DNA from: Tateyamaria sp947503385
GTDB taxonomy: Bacteria > Pseudomonadota > Alphaproteobacteria > Rhodobacterales > Rhodobacteraceae
NCBI RefSeq assembly: GCF_051195235.1
Contig: NZ_JBNFZM010000002.1
Span: 496,001 to 560,000 of the forward strand
Length of the DNA: 64,000 nt
Reading direction: 5' to 3'
Position 1 is the stretch's first letter, and each line of letters starts with the position of its first letter. Under the pieces are notes generated by a model. That model was not told the DNA's origin. It worked only from the letters and a program-made list of their open reading frames with translations, and did no database searches. Position numbers and translations under genes: made by a program. This document shows, piece by piece, positions 41,817 to 51,070 of this stretch.

Positions 41817-44654
41817 GTGACTTTCAAACCCACCGACTACCTGCCCTATGATTTCGCGAACCGCCGCCATATCGGGCCATCCCCCGCCGAAATGGACGAG
41901 ATGCTGCAAGTGGTGGGGGCGAAGGACCTCGACACCCTGATCGACGACACGATCCCGCCCCAGATCCGGCAAAAGGAACCGCTCGACTTTGGCAAGGCCA
42001 AGTCCGAGCGCGAACTTTTACACCACATGCGCGTGACCGCCTCCAAGAACAAGGTGCTGACTTCGCTGATTGGCCAAGGCTATCACGGCACGGTCACGCC
42101 CCCCGCGATCCAGCGCAACATCCTCGAAAACCCGGCGTGGTACACCGCCTACACGCCCTATCAGCCCGAGATTTCGCAAGGCCGACTTGAGGCGCTGCTG
42201 AACTACCAGACCATGGTGTCGGACCTAACCGGGCTCGAAATTGCCAATGCCTCGCTGCTGGACGAGGCCACCGCCTGCGCCGAAGCCATGACCATGGCGC
42301 AGCGCGTCAGCAAGTCCAAGACCACCGGGTTCTTTGTCGATGAAAACTGCCACCCGCAGAACATCGCTGTGATGAAAACCCGCGCGGCACCGCTTGGGAT
42401 CGAGGTGATCGTGGGCAACCCCGACGACATCGGCTCTTTTGCTGTGTTCGGCGCGATCTTTCAGTATCCCGGCACGCATGGTCACCTGCGCGATTTCACC
42501 GATATCATCACAGGGCTGCACGCCGAAAAGGGTATCGCCATTGTGTCGGCTGACCCGCTGGCGCTGACATTGCTCAAGGAACCGGGCGCCATGGGCGCCG
42601 ACATAGCCGTGGGCAGCACGCAGCGCTTTGGCGTGCCCATGGGATATGGCGGCCCGCACGCCGCCTACATGGCGACCAAGGCCGCATATGCGCGCAACAT
42701 GCCGGGCCGCATCGTGGGCGTGTCGGTCGACAGTCTGGGCAACCGCGCCTACCGGCTGTCGCTGCAAACCCGCGAACAGCACATCCGCCGGGAAAAGGCG
42801 ACGTCGAACGTCTGCACCGCCCAAGCCCTGTTGGCCGTCATGGCCGGGTTCTATGGCGTGTTCCATGGCCCCGAGGGCCTCAAGGCCATCGCCCAGCGCA
42901 TCCACCGCAAGACCGCGCGGCTGGCCGAGGGGTTGAAACAGGCGGGCTTTGACGTGCGTCCCGCCACTTTCTTTGACACCATCACCGTCGAGGTCGGCCC
43001 ATTGCAGGCCGCCGTGATGAAGTCGGCTGTGGACGAGGGCGTCAACCTGCGCGCCGTGGGAACGACCAAGGTCGGCATCACTCTGGACGAGGCCACGCGC
43101 CCAGAGATCATCGAAAAGGTCTGGCGCGCCTTTGGCATCGACCGGCAGGACAAGGACTATACGCCTCACTACAACATGCCGGACAAGCTGATCCGCACAT
43201 CCGACTTTATGACCCACCCGATCTTTCACATGAACCGGGCCGAAACCGAAATGATGCGCTACATGCGCCGTCTGGCGGACCGTGATCTGGCGCTGGACCG
43301 GGCGATGATCCCGCTGGGGTCCTGCACGATGAAGCTGAACTCTGCCGCTGAAATGATGCCGGTGAGCTGGCGCGAATTTTCCCTGCTGCACCCCTATTGC
43401 CCCAAGGATCAGGCGGCAGGCTACACCGAACTGATCGACGATCTGTCGGCCAAGCTGTGCGATATCACCGGCTATGATGCGATTTCGATGCAGCCCAATT
43501 CGGGCGCGCAGGGCGAATATGCGGGCCTCTTGACCATCGCCAGCTATCACCGCGCGCAAGGACAGGGGCACCGCAACATCTGCCTCATCCCAATGAGCGC
43601 GCATGGCACCAACCCCGCCTCGGCGCAGATGGTCGGCTGGAAGGTCGTGCCGGTGAAATCGGCCGAGAATGGCGACATTGATCTGGACGACTTCCGCGCC
43701 AAGGTCGACGCACATCGCGACACCCTCGCAGGCTGCATGATCACCTATCCCTCGACCCATGGCGTGTTCGAGGAAACGGTGATCGAGGTGTGTGAGATCA
43801 CGCACGAGGCGGGCGGTCAGGTCTATATCGACGGGGCCAACATGAACGCCATGGTGGGCCTGTCGCGCCCCGGCGATCTGGGTGGCGACGTGAGCCACCT
43901 GAACCTGCACAAGACGTTTTGCATTCCCCACGGTGGCGGCGGTCCCGGCATGGGTCCCATCGGGGTCAAGGCGCACCTGACCGATCACCTGCCGGGCGAT
44001 CCCAACGGCGGCGACGGCGCGGTGAGTGCTGCGGCCTTTGGCTCGCCGTCGCTCCTGCCGATCTCATGGGCCTATTGCCTGATGATGGGCGGGGACGGGC
44101 TGACCCAAGCGACGCGGGTGGCGATCCTGAACGCCAACTACATCGCCAAGCGGCTCGAAGGGGCCTTTGACGTGCTCTACAAGGGGCCGACAGGCCGCGT
44201 GGCGCATGAATGCATCATCGACACCCGCCCCTTTGCCGACAGTGCCCACGTGACCGTGGATGACATTGCCAAGCGTCTGGCCGATTGCGGATTTCACGCG
44301 CCCACCATGTCGTGGCCGGTGGCGGGCACCCTGATGATCGAGCCGACAGAATCCGAGACCAAGGCCGAACTGGACCGCTTCTGCGACGCGATGCTGGGCA
44401 TCCGCGCCGAGATCGAGGCGATCGAAGACGGCAGCATGGACCCGGATAACAACCCGCTCAAGAACGCGCCACACACGATGGAAGACCTCGTGCGGGACTG
44501 GGACCGCCCCTACAGCCGCGAGGCCGGGTGCTTTCCCACCGGCTCGTTCCGGGTGGACAAGTATTGGCCGCCCGTGAACCGCGTCGACAACGTGTGGGGC
44601 GACCGCAACCTGTCCTGCACCTGCCCGCCGATGGAAGATTACGCCGCCGAATAG
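41817..44654 (+). CDS. gcvP: glycine dehydrogenase (decarboxylating), P protein
   Basis: A 945-residue homodimeric-type P protein that decarboxylates glycine with PLP. The two halves of the duplicated fold are present; the PLP lysine is K699 in HLNLHKTFCIPHGGGGPGMGP. The start is a GTG at 41817, eleven bases after gcvH and preceded by GAGGA, giving MTFKPTDYLPYDFANRRHIG, which matches family N-termini. It ends the riboswitch-controlled operon. No T-rich terminator follows, only a C/G-rich stretch. Confidence 0.98.
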   Translation: MTFKPTDYLPYDFANRRHIGPSPAEMDEMLQVVGAKDLDTLIDDTIPPQIRQKEPLDFGKAKSERELLHHMRVTASKNKVLTSLIGQGYHGTVTPPAIQRNILENPAWYTAYTPYQPEISQGRLEALLNYQTMVSDLTGLEIANASLLDEATACAEAMTMAQRVSKSKTTGFFVDENCHPQNIAVMKTRAAPLGIEVIVGNPDDIGSFAVFGAIFQYPGTHGHLRDFTDIITGLHAEKGIAIVSADPLALTLLKEPGAMGADIAVGSTQRFGVPMGYGGPHAAYMATKAAYARNMPGRIVGVSVDSLGNRAYRLSLQTREQHIRREKATSNVCTAQALLAVMAGFYGVFHGPEGLKAIAQRIHRKTARLAEGLKQAGFDVRPATFFDTITVEVGPLQAAVMKSAVDEGVNLRAVGTTKVGITLDEATRPEIIEKVWRAFGIDRQDKDYTPHYNMPDKLIRTSDFMTHPIFHMNRAETEMMRYMRRLADRDLALDRAMIPLGSCTMKLNSAAEMMPVSWREFSLLHPYCPKDQAAGYTELIDDLSAKLCDITGYDAISMQPNSGAQGEYAGLLTIASYHRAQGQGHRNICLIPMSAHGTNPASAQMVGWKVVPVKSAENGDIDLDDFRAKVDAHRDTLAGCMITYPSTHGVFEETVIEVCEITHEAGGQVYIDGANMNAMVGLSRPGDLGGDVSHLNLHKTFCIPHGGGGPGMGPIGVKAHLTDHLPGDPNGGDGAVSAAAFGSPSLLPISWAYCLMMGGDGLTQATRVAILNANYIAKRLEGAFDVLYKGPTGRVAHECIIDTRPFADSAHVTVDDIAKRLADCGFHAPTMSWPVAGTLMIEPTESETKAELDRFCDAMLGIRAEIEAIEDGSMDPDNNPLKNAPHTMEDLVRDWDRPYSREAGCFPTGSFRVDKYWPPVNRVDNVWGDRNLSCTCPPMEDYAAE

Positions 44655-44728
44655 GCGCACCGGGGGGCGGCGCGCCCGCCCCCTCGCCCCCCTCGCCCCC
44701 TCCGGTGGGCCGTGCTAAGCCTGCGGCC

Positions 44729-45613
44729 ATGAACCTGAGGCAATTTCAGATCTTTGCCGTGCTGGCCGAAGAGCTGCACTTTGGCCGCGCCGCCGAAAAG
44801 CTGCACCTCGCCCAACCCGCCCTGTCCAGCCAGATCAAGGCGCTGGAATATGATCTGGGCGTGTCGCTGTTTCACCGCACAACCCGCCGCGTGCGCCTGA
44901 CCGCCGCCGGTGAGGCGCTGTTGCCCGAGGCGCTCGCCACCATCGCCCAGGCCGAAGCGGCGGTGCGCATCACCCGCGCCGTGGGCACGACCGGGGCCGA
45001 CACGCTGAAACTGGGCGGCGTGGATTCAGCGACTGCGGGCCTCCTGCCCAGCGTGATCCGCGCCTTCCGCTCCGCGCATCCGGACGTGGCCCTCAAGGTG
45101 TTCGAAATGCTGTCCGGTCCCGCCTTCAACATGCTGGAAAGCCGCGCGCTCGACATCGCCTTTGTGCGCAAGCCGTCGCGCGTGGATCACCTGACGTCGC
45201 GCCTCGCCTTGTCGGAACCGGTGGTTGCCGCACTCGCCGTGGGCCACCCCAAGGCCCGCCAGACCCACCTGTCCGCCGACGATATCCGCGATGAACAACT
45301 GGTCCTGTCCAGCCGCGCCAGCCGCCCGATCCTGTTCGACGAAATCGTCAGCTACCTGCGCGCGCGCAACGTTGAGCCGAACATCCTGCAAGAGGCGACC
45401 GAACGGCACATGATCATCGCCATGGTCGCCTCCGGCCTTGGCATCTCGCTTGTGCCGGAATGGGTCAGCAAGTTCCGCCGCGACGACGTGGTCTTCATCC
45501 CGCTCAAAGACGGCGGCCCCACGGTCAATGTCCACGCCGTCTGGCGCAGCGACGAACGGCTGCAAACCGTCCACGATTTCATCGACCTGCTGCCCGCAAC
45601 CCTCACGGCGTAG
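44729..45613 (+). CDS. LysR-family regulator
   Basis: A 294-residue LysR regulator. The N-terminal winged helix (MNLRQFQIFAVLAEELHFGRAAEKLHLAQPALSSQIKALEYDLGVSLF) is complete, and the effector domain (about 92-290) ends with MIIAMVASGLGISLVPEWV. It resembles regulators of aromatic or dicarboxylate catabolism. It converges with the hydrolase gene, overlapping its 3' end by 11 bases, and lies near the TTT/hydro-lyase/dehydrogenase genes at 46.7-52.8 kb. It is the best candidate for their regulator, but that is inference. Confidence 0.93.
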   Translation: MNLRQFQIFAVLAEELHFGRAAEKLHLAQPALSSQIKALEYDLGVSLFHRTTRRVRLTAAGEALLPEALATIAQAEAAVRITRAVGTTGADTLKLGGVDSATAGLLPSVIRAFRSAHPDVALKVFEMLSGPAFNMLESRALDIAFVRKPSRVDHLTSRLALSEPVVAALAVGHPKARQTHLSADDIRDEQLVLSSRASRPILFDEIVSYLRARNVEPNILQEATERHMIIAMVASGLGISLVPEWVSKFRRDDVVFIPLKDGGPTVNVHAVWRSDERLQTVHDFIDLLPATLTA

Positions 45614-46559
45614 CGGCCAGCGCGCCCGCTTCTGCCAATGCGTCGTCAAAGAAGCTGCCAAAGGCCTCCGCAACCTCGTCGGGCCGCTCTTCGGCCAGAT
45701 AATGCCCACCCTCCAGCGCCCAGCCCCGCACATCCCGCGCCCGTTCGCGCCACAGCGCAAGGCAGTCGAAATGCCGCTCAATCGCGCCAAACCGGCCCCA
45801 CAAGGTCAACAGCGGCACCTCCAGCAGACCGGCATCCGCATCATCATGGTCCGCGTCGATTGTGACCGCCGCGCGGTAATCCTCGCAAGACCCGTGGATG
45901 ACCGCAGGATCGCGAAACGCGATCAGGTACTCCTCCAATGCCTGCCGGGCAAAGGGGCGCAAGCCCGCCGACCCCGACCCGCATTTCTTGAGCCAATAGG
46001 CATCGCTCTCACGTTCAATCAGAAATTCCGGGAACGGATGCGCCTGCGTCAGCCAGTACCAGTGCCAATAGGTCTGGGCAAAACCGCTGTCGGCATCGCG
46101 GTACATCTCGCGCGTGGGCGCAATGTCCAGCGCCGCCAGCGCCACCACCCGGTCCGGATGATCCAGCGCCAGCCGGTGCGACACCCGCGCGCCCCGGTCA
46201 TGCGCCCCGATGCAGAATCGTTCGTGCCCCAGCGCCTGCATCAGCGCCACCATGTCATCCGCCGTCGCACGCTTGGAATAGGCCGCGTGGCTGGTGTCAG
46301 AGGCCGGTTTGTGCGACTGCCCATAGCCCCGCAAATCGGCGCACACGACCGAAAACCGCTGCGCCAGAACCGGGGCCACCCGGTGCCACATCGCCGATGT
46401 CTGCGGATAGCCATGCAACAACAGCAGCGGCGGGCCAGAGCCCGCATAGCGGCAAAAGACCGACCCGCCCGGCACCGCAACATGCTCTGCCGTGAACCCG
46501 TCGAAAAACGTGTCCGCCGGGGCGGCAGCCGCCAGTGCGGCCTTGGCATCAAGAAGCAT
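45603..46559 (-). CDS. alpha/beta hydrolase, haloacetate dehalogenase-like
   Basis: A 318-residue alpha/beta hydrolase. The oxyanion segment LLLLHGYPQTSAMWHRVAP, the nucleophile elbow GAHDRGARVSHRLALDHPDRV with an aspartate nucleophile, and YWHWYWLTQAHPFPE with the H-W halide pair match fluoroacetate/haloacetate dehalogenases. The late acid/histidine are in ALEGGHYLAEERPDEV. Epoxide hydrolase activity is the alternative. It is divergent from the TTT operon (147 bases between starts, with an 18-bp AT palindrome) and tail-to-tail with the LysR gene, so it may belong to the same regulon. Confidence 0.85.
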   Translation of the reverse strand: MLLDAKAALAAAAPADTFFDGFTAEHVAVPGGSVFCRYAGSGPPLLLLHGYPQTSAMWHRVAPVLAQRFSVVCADLRGYGQSHKPASDTSHAAYSKRATADDMVALMQALGHERFCIGAHDRGARVSHRLALDHPDRVVALAALDIAPTREMYRDADSGFAQTYWHWYWLTQAHPFPEFLIERESDAYWLKKCGSGSAGLRPFARQALEEYLIAFRDPAVIHGSCEDYRAAVTIDADHDDADAGLLEVPLLTLWGRFGAIERHFDCLALWRERARDVRGWALEGGHYLAEERPDEVAEAFGSFFDDALAEAGALAATP

Positions 46560-46622
46560 GTGAACCCCGTCATGGATAAGAATTGCGGCGCACCATAGGC
46601 CGGGATTGCCAATCCATTAATA

Positions 46623-46646
46623 GCAAAAAATATATAAATATTTTGC
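46623..46646. promoter_or_regulatory. AT-rich palindrome in the hydrolase/TTT divergent region
   Basis: The 18-base core AAAATATATAAATATTTT (46627-46644) is a perfect inverted repeat with a 4-base centre, inside a near-symmetric 24-base element flanked by GC ends. It lies between the divergent hydrolase and transporter genes and could be a LysR operator or an AT-rich promoter element. Confidence 0.5.
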
Positions 46647-46705
46647 GCTCAATTTCAGCACCCTGTCGGCTCTAGAACCTCTCCAACCGATGGGAGGACA
46701 CCAGC

Positions 46706-47668
46706 ATGACACCACTTAACAGACGCCAGTTCGGACAGGGCCTGATCGCAGTATCCGCGCTCAGCGCGCCGGGCATCCTGCGCGCCCAAAGCTTTCCAAG
46801 CCGCGCGATCAATTACATCATCCCCTTCAACCCCGGCGGCGAAAGCGACGTGACCGCACGCTTTCAACAGCCCTTTTTCGAGGCGATCACCGGCCAAAGC
46901 GTCGTGATCCAGTCCAAACCGGGCGCAGGCGGGGCCACCGCATGGGCGCAACTCAATGGGTTCGAACCCGACGGCCACACGATTATGAACACCATCGTAC
47001 CGCACACCGTTCTGCAACCGGCGATGAAGGACGTGGGCTATCAGACGGCGGACATCAACAACGTCTTTTTCTTCCACTACACACCCGACGCGGTGGTGGT
47101 AAAGGCCGACAGCCCCTACCAGTCATTGCAGGACCTGATCGACGACGCCAAGGCCAATCCGGGGCGCGTCACCTTTGGCGGTTCGGGCACCAACACAGCC
47201 AATCATCTGGCGTCCGAAATCTTTGCGGATATGACCGACACCACAACCACCTACATCCCGTTCAAAGGCTCTGCGCCTGCGATGACGGCGGTGCTGGGTG
47301 GCCAGATCGCCGCCGCGATGAGCTACACGACCCAAGGGGTCAAGGCGGGCGAACAGGTGCGCACGCTGGCCGTGGCCACCAATGAACGCGTGGCGGCCCT
47401 GCCCGACGCGCCGACCTTCAAGGAACTGGGCTTTGACCATGTGGGCGGTGCCTATCGCGGTGTGGCGGTGCCTGCGGGCACGCCGGGCGATATCCAGCAG
47501 CGCCTGTCCGACATCCTCCAAGAGATCAACGCGACCCCCGATTTCCAAGCGCAGATGACGGCAGCGGGCTACGAGGTGATCGACGTGCCGCTGGCCGACA
47601 TCCCGGCCTTTATCAAAGAGCGCAAGGCCGCCTACGGCCCCGCCATAGAGCGTCTGAAATCCGCCTGA
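46706..47668 (+). CDS. TTT-family solute-binding protein (TctC type)
   Basis: A 320-residue periplasmic binding protein of the tripartite tricarboxylate transporter family. A Tat-like leader (LNRRQFGQGLIAVSALSAPGILRA) precedes the mature domain, whose start FPSRAINYIIPFNPGGESDVTARF is the TctC hallmark (the PGG.sD loop binds the carboxylate). The segment GFDHVGGAYRGVAVPAGTPGDI is also typical. TctC proteins bind di- or tricarboxylates. A terminator-like hairpin separates it from the permease genes, which should give an excess of binding protein. Confidence 0.93.
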   Translation: MTPLNRRQFGQGLIAVSALSAPGILRAQSFPSRAINYIIPFNPGGESDVTARFQQPFFEAITGQSVVIQSKPGAGGATAWAQLNGFEPDGHTIMNTIVPHTVLQPAMKDVGYQTADINNVFFFHYTPDAVVVKADSPYQSLQDLIDDAKANPGRVTFGGSGTNTANHLASEIFADMTDTTTTYIPFKGSAPAMTAVLGGQIAAAMSYTTQGVKAGEQVRTLAVATNERVAALPDAPTFKELGFDHVGGAYRGVAVPAGTPGDIQQRLSDILQEINATPDFQAQMTAAGYEVIDVPLADIPAFIKERKAAYGPAIERLKSA

Positions 47669-47678
47669 CACGCCCCGT

Positions 47679-47720
47679 GACCCTGTGCGCCCGGTCTTTG
47701 GGTGCGCGGGGTCCTTTTTT
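47679..47720 (+). terminator. intra-operon terminator/attenuator between binding protein and permease genes
   Basis: GACCCTGTGCGCCC (47679-47692) and GGGTGCGCGGGGTC (47700-47713) pair over 14 base pairs in RNA with three G-U wobbles, a 7-base loop, then C and six Ts. It looks like a full Rho-independent terminator placed so that only part of the transcripts continue into tctA. Confidence 0.85.
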
Positions 47721-47735
47721 GTTTGTGAGGCCCCG

Positions 47736-49241
47736 ATGCTGGACGCCCTTCTTTCGGCAGCGACGCCGTTCAACCTGATGCTTGCGCTGGTGGGCGTCGT
47801 GCTGGGCACCGTCATCGGCGCGTTGCCGGGGCTGTCGGCCACCATGGCCGTCGCGGTGCTGGTGCCGTTTACCTTCACGATGGACCCTGCCTCGGGGCTG
47901 ATCGCGCTGGGTGCGGTCTATACCGGCGCGATTTATGGTGGGGCCTATGCCGCCATCCTCGTGAACACGCCCGGCACGCCTGCGGCCATTGCCACGGCGC
48001 TTGACGGCTTTCCCATGGCGAAACGGGGCGACGGGGATCTTGCGGTCACGATTTCCTGCTTTGCCTCTGCCTTTGGCGGCATGGTGGGGGCGCTGGCCCT
48101 GCTGGTGGTTGCACCACCACTGGCGACCATCGCGCTCAAATTCGGGCCGGTGGAGTATTTCTGGCTCGCCATCTTTGGCCTGTCGCTGATCGCGGTGCTG
48201 TCCAAGGGCGCGACGCTCAAAGGGTTGATCGGCGGCTGTCTGGGCCTTGGCCTGTCGACCATCGGATCGGCTGTGGTGGGCGGCGACGTCCGCTTTACCT
48301 TTGGCAACCCGGTGTTGCTGGGCGGCATCCACATCATCCCCGCGCTCATCGGCCTGTATTGCGTGCCGGTCCTGCTGAACATGGTGGCCACCGACGACCC
48401 CCATATCGAGCGGGCGGCCACCGGGCGCGGCACCCGCATTGCCGAAGCGTTGGGCCTCATGTGGCGCTCCAAGGTCAACCTCGTGCGCAGTTCTGTGGTG
48501 GGGACGGTTGTGGGTATTCTGCCTGCGGCGGGCGGTGCCGTCGCGGGCCTTGTCGCCTATTCCGAGGCGCGGCGCACCTCGCGCCACAAGGACCAGTTCG
48601 GCAAAGGGGCCGCCGATGGCGTGATCGCGTCGGAATCGGCCAATTCCGCGACCGTGGGCGGTGGGTTTGTGCCGACGCTGGTGCTGGGCATCCCCGGCAC
48701 CCCGCCCGACGCGATCATCCTTGGCGCGCTGATGGTGCAGGGCATCCGCGTCGGTCCGCAGCTTTTTGTCGAACAGGCCAGCACCGTCTACACGTTTATC
48801 TTTGGGCTGCTCTTTGCGACGGTGCTGATGATCCCCGTGGGGCTGATGATCGGGCGGACGGCGTTCCGCACCATCTCATCGATCCCCAAGGCCGTGCTGG
48901 CCCCGGCCATCGGCGTGCTGATTATGATCGGTGCCTTCGCCGTGGAACAGAACCCCACCCACGTGGTGATGATGGTCGCCCTCGGGGCCATGGCGTGGGT
49001 GCTGCTCAAGTTTGGGTTCGAAGCCTCCCCCATCGTGCTGGGTCTCATCCTCGGACCCATCGCGGAACAGGGGTTTGTGCAGGGCTACCTGATCGGCAAC
49101 GCCTCGGGCAACATCTGGGGCGAGTTCTTTGGCCGCCCCATATCCATCGCCATCATCGGGTTCACCCTGCTTACCCTGCTCTGGCCGCTCTGGTCCGACC
49201 GCAAGGCGCGCGCCACGCAAAAGGGGTCGCTCTATGAATAG
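47736..49241 (+). CDS. TTT-family large permease (TctA type)
   Basis: A 501-residue inner-membrane protein with about 11-12 spans. The motif GALPGLSATMAVAVLVPFTF (about 30-50) and GGFVPTLVLGIPGTPPDAIILGALMVQGIRVGP (about 308-340) are the two conserved TctA motifs. The start at 47736 follows GTGAGG; the frame is open to 47685. It overlaps the small permease gene by 8 bases. The order C-A-B differs from the common C-B-A. Confidence 0.94.
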   Translation: MLDALLSAATPFNLMLALVGVVLGTVIGALPGLSATMAVAVLVPFTFTMDPASGLIALGAVYTGAIYGGAYAAILVNTPGTPAAIATALDGFPMAKRGDGDLAVTISCFASAFGGMVGALALLVVAPPLATIALKFGPVEYFWLAIFGLSLIAVLSKGATLKGLIGGCLGLGLSTIGSAVVGGDVRFTFGNPVLLGGIHIIPALIGLYCVPVLLNMVATDDPHIERAATGRGTRIAEALGLMWRSKVNLVRSSVVGTVVGILPAAGGAVAGLVAYSEARRTSRHKDQFGKGAADGVIASESANSATVGGGFVPTLVLGIPGTPPDAIILGALMVQGIRVGPQLFVEQASTVYTFIFGLLFATVLMIPVGLMIGRTAFRTISSIPKAVLAPAIGVLIMIGAFAVEQNPTHVVMMVALGAMAWVLLKFGFEASPIVLGLILGPIAEQGFVQGYLIGNASGNIWGEFFGRPISIAIIGFTLLTLLWPLWSDRKARATQKGSLYE

Positions 49242-49665
49242 GTTCCTGCACCGCGACATCGCCGCCGCCGCCGGGTTGCTGGCCTTGGGCGGCTACGCCC
49301 TGTGGGAGGCACAGTCGATGTCCGTCTTTGGCGCGATCTTTCCGCAACTGGCGGGCGCAGGCATGGTGCTGGGCGCGATCCTGCTGGCGCTGCGCGCCCT
49401 GATCTGGTCCCCCGCCCTGCCCACAAATACCGGCACCGTTCTGCGCCCTCTTCTGATGCTGGCGGCGCTGGCCGCTTGGGCGATCCTGCTGCCTGTCACG
49501 GGCTTTGTCGCAACCTCTGTCGTGGGGGCCGGTGTCTGCATGATCATCGCGCAGCAACATGCCGTGCCGTTCCGCACCCTCGCTCTGCAAGGCGCGGGCC
49601 TCACAGCCCTTGTCCTGCTGGTGGCACTGCTCTTTGGCCGCCTGCTCAACGTCCCTTTGCCCTGA
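49234..49665 (+). CDS. TTT-family small permease (TctB type)
   Basis: A 143-residue membrane protein with four spans, the usual layout of TctB (DUF1468). The N-terminus MNRFLHRDIAAAAGLLALGGYALWEA and the VTGFVATSVVGAGVCMIIA span fit. It is poorly conserved in sequence, as TctB proteins are, but position after tctA (8-base overlap) and size settle the call. The LeuC-type gene follows 7 bases after its stop, linking transport and enzyme genes in one message. Confidence 0.88.
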   Translation: MNRFLHRDIAAAAGLLALGGYALWEAQSMSVFGAIFPQLAGAGMVLGAILLALRALIWSPALPTNTGTVLRPLLMLAALAAWAILLPVTGFVATSVVGAGVCMIIAQQHAVPFRTLALQGAGLTALVLLVALLFGRLLNVPLP

Positions 49666-49672
49666 GGCCGCC

Positions 49673-51070
49673 ATGCCCCGCACGCTTTACGAAAAACTCG
49701 TGGACCAACACGTGGTCGCCACCATCGACGACAGCCACGTGCTCCTCTACGTCGATTTCCACGTGATGAACGAATACACCAGCCCACAGGCCTTTGCCGG
49801 GCTGCACAGCGCGCACCGCCCCGTGCGGCGGCCCCGCGCACACCTCGCCGTGGTGGACCACGTGAACCCGACGCGGCCCATCACCGACCTGTCTCAGATT
49901 GAGGACGCAGGTGGGCGACTGCAAATCGAAACGCTCAGCGCCAATTGCGCGCGCCACGGCATCCAGCTCTTTGACCTCTTTGACCCGCGTCAGGGGATCG
50001 AACATGTCGTGGTGCCCGAAAACGGCTTTGCCTGGCCCGGCATGGTGATTGCCTGCGGCGACAGCCACACAACCACCTACGGTGCCTTCGGCGCACTGGC
50101 CTTTGGCATCGGCACGTCCGAGATCGAACATGTGCTGGCCACCCAGACCCTCGTCTACAAGGTGCTCAAGCCAATGCAGGTGCGCATCGACGGCGCGCTG
50201 CCCACGGGCACATCGGCCAAGGATATCGTCATGGCCTTTGTCGAACGGGTCGGCGCGGCAGGTGCCTCCGGCTTTGCCGTCGAATTCACCGGCACCACCA
50301 TCGACGCGCTCAGCGTCGAGGCGCGCATGACCCTGTGCAATATGGCGGTCGAGGCCGGTGCCCGCGCCGCCCTGATCGCCCCCGATCAAAAGGTGTTCGA
50401 CGACCTTGCCGGGCGGCCACAGGCACCCAAGGGCGCAGCACTGGCCGACGCCCTGCGCGACTGGCAGGACCTGCGATCCGATCCCGACGCCGCCTTTGCC
50501 CGCGTGGTCGAGATCGACACACGCGCCATCGCCCCGCTGGTGACATGGGGCACCAGCCCCGACCAATCCGCCCCGATCACCGCCCGCATCCCCGCACCGC
50601 AAGGCGCAGGCGACCAGCGCGCGCTTGACTATATGGGGCTCGACGCGGGCCAACCGCTCGACAGCATCGCCATCGACCGCGCCTTTATCGGGTCCTGCAC
50701 CAACGCCCGGATCGAGGATTTGCGCCGTGCCGCCGCCATCCTCGACGGGCGCACCGTGGCCGATGGCGTGACCGCCATCGTGGTGCCGGGATCGAAACAG
50801 GTGCGCGCCATGGCCGAGGCCGAAGGGCTCGACGCGATCTTCAAAGCCGCAGGCTTTGACTGGCGCGGCGCGGGCTGTTCCATGTGCCTTGCGATGAATG
50901 ACGACGTCGCGGCAAGCGGCGAACGCTGCGCGTCCTCCACCAACCGCAACTTCGAGGGGCGGCAGGGGCGCGGCGCGCGCACCCACCTGATGAGCCCCGA
51001 AATGGTCGCCGCCGCCGCTGTCACCGGCACCCTCACGGATGTGCGCACCCTGATGAAAGCCACGCCATGA
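49673..51070 (+). CDS. aconitase-superfamily hydro-lyase, large subunit (LeuC-like, probably catabolic)
   Basis: A 465-residue LeuC-type subunit carrying a 4Fe-4S cluster; ligand cysteines are in IGSCTNARIED and GAGCSMCLAMN. It is full length but differs from biosynthetic LeuC at usually fixed points: VDHVNPTRP instead of DHN-type, GDSHTTTYGAFGALA instead of THGAFGALA, and VPENGFAWPGM instead of GPEQG-TLPGM. With the adjacent small subunit, TTT transporter and D-malate-type dehydrogenase this suggests a catabolic hydratase, for instance maleate or citraconate hydratase, rather than leucine synthesis. Substrate is inferred. It overlaps the small-subunit gene by 4 bases. Confidence 0.85.
   Translation: MPRTLYEKLVDQHVVATIDDSHVLLYVDFHVMNEYTSPQAFAGLHSAHRPVRRPRAHLAVVDHVNPTRPITDLSQIEDAGGRLQIETLSANCARHGIQLFDLFDPRQGIEHVVVPENGFAWPGMVIACGDSHTTTYGAFGALAFGIGTSEIEHVLATQTLVYKVLKPMQVRIDGALPTGTSAKDIVMAFVERVGAAGASGFAVEFTGTTIDALSVEARMTLCNMAVEAGARAALIAPDQKVFDDLAGRPQAPKGAALADALRDWQDLRSDPDAAFARVVEIDTRAIAPLVTWGTSPDQSAPITARIPAPQGAGDQRALDYMGLDAGQPLDSIAIDRAFIGSCTNARIEDLRRAAAILDGRTVADGVTAIVVPGSKQVRAMAEAEGLDAIFKAAGFDWRGAGCSMCLAMNDDVAASGERCASSTNRNFEGRQGRGARTHLMSPEMVAAAAVTGTLTDVRTLMKATP

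Noticed and set aside
44655..44728. Terminator after gcvP
   Set aside because: The C/G-rich stretch can fold but has no T-run; I could not support a terminator.
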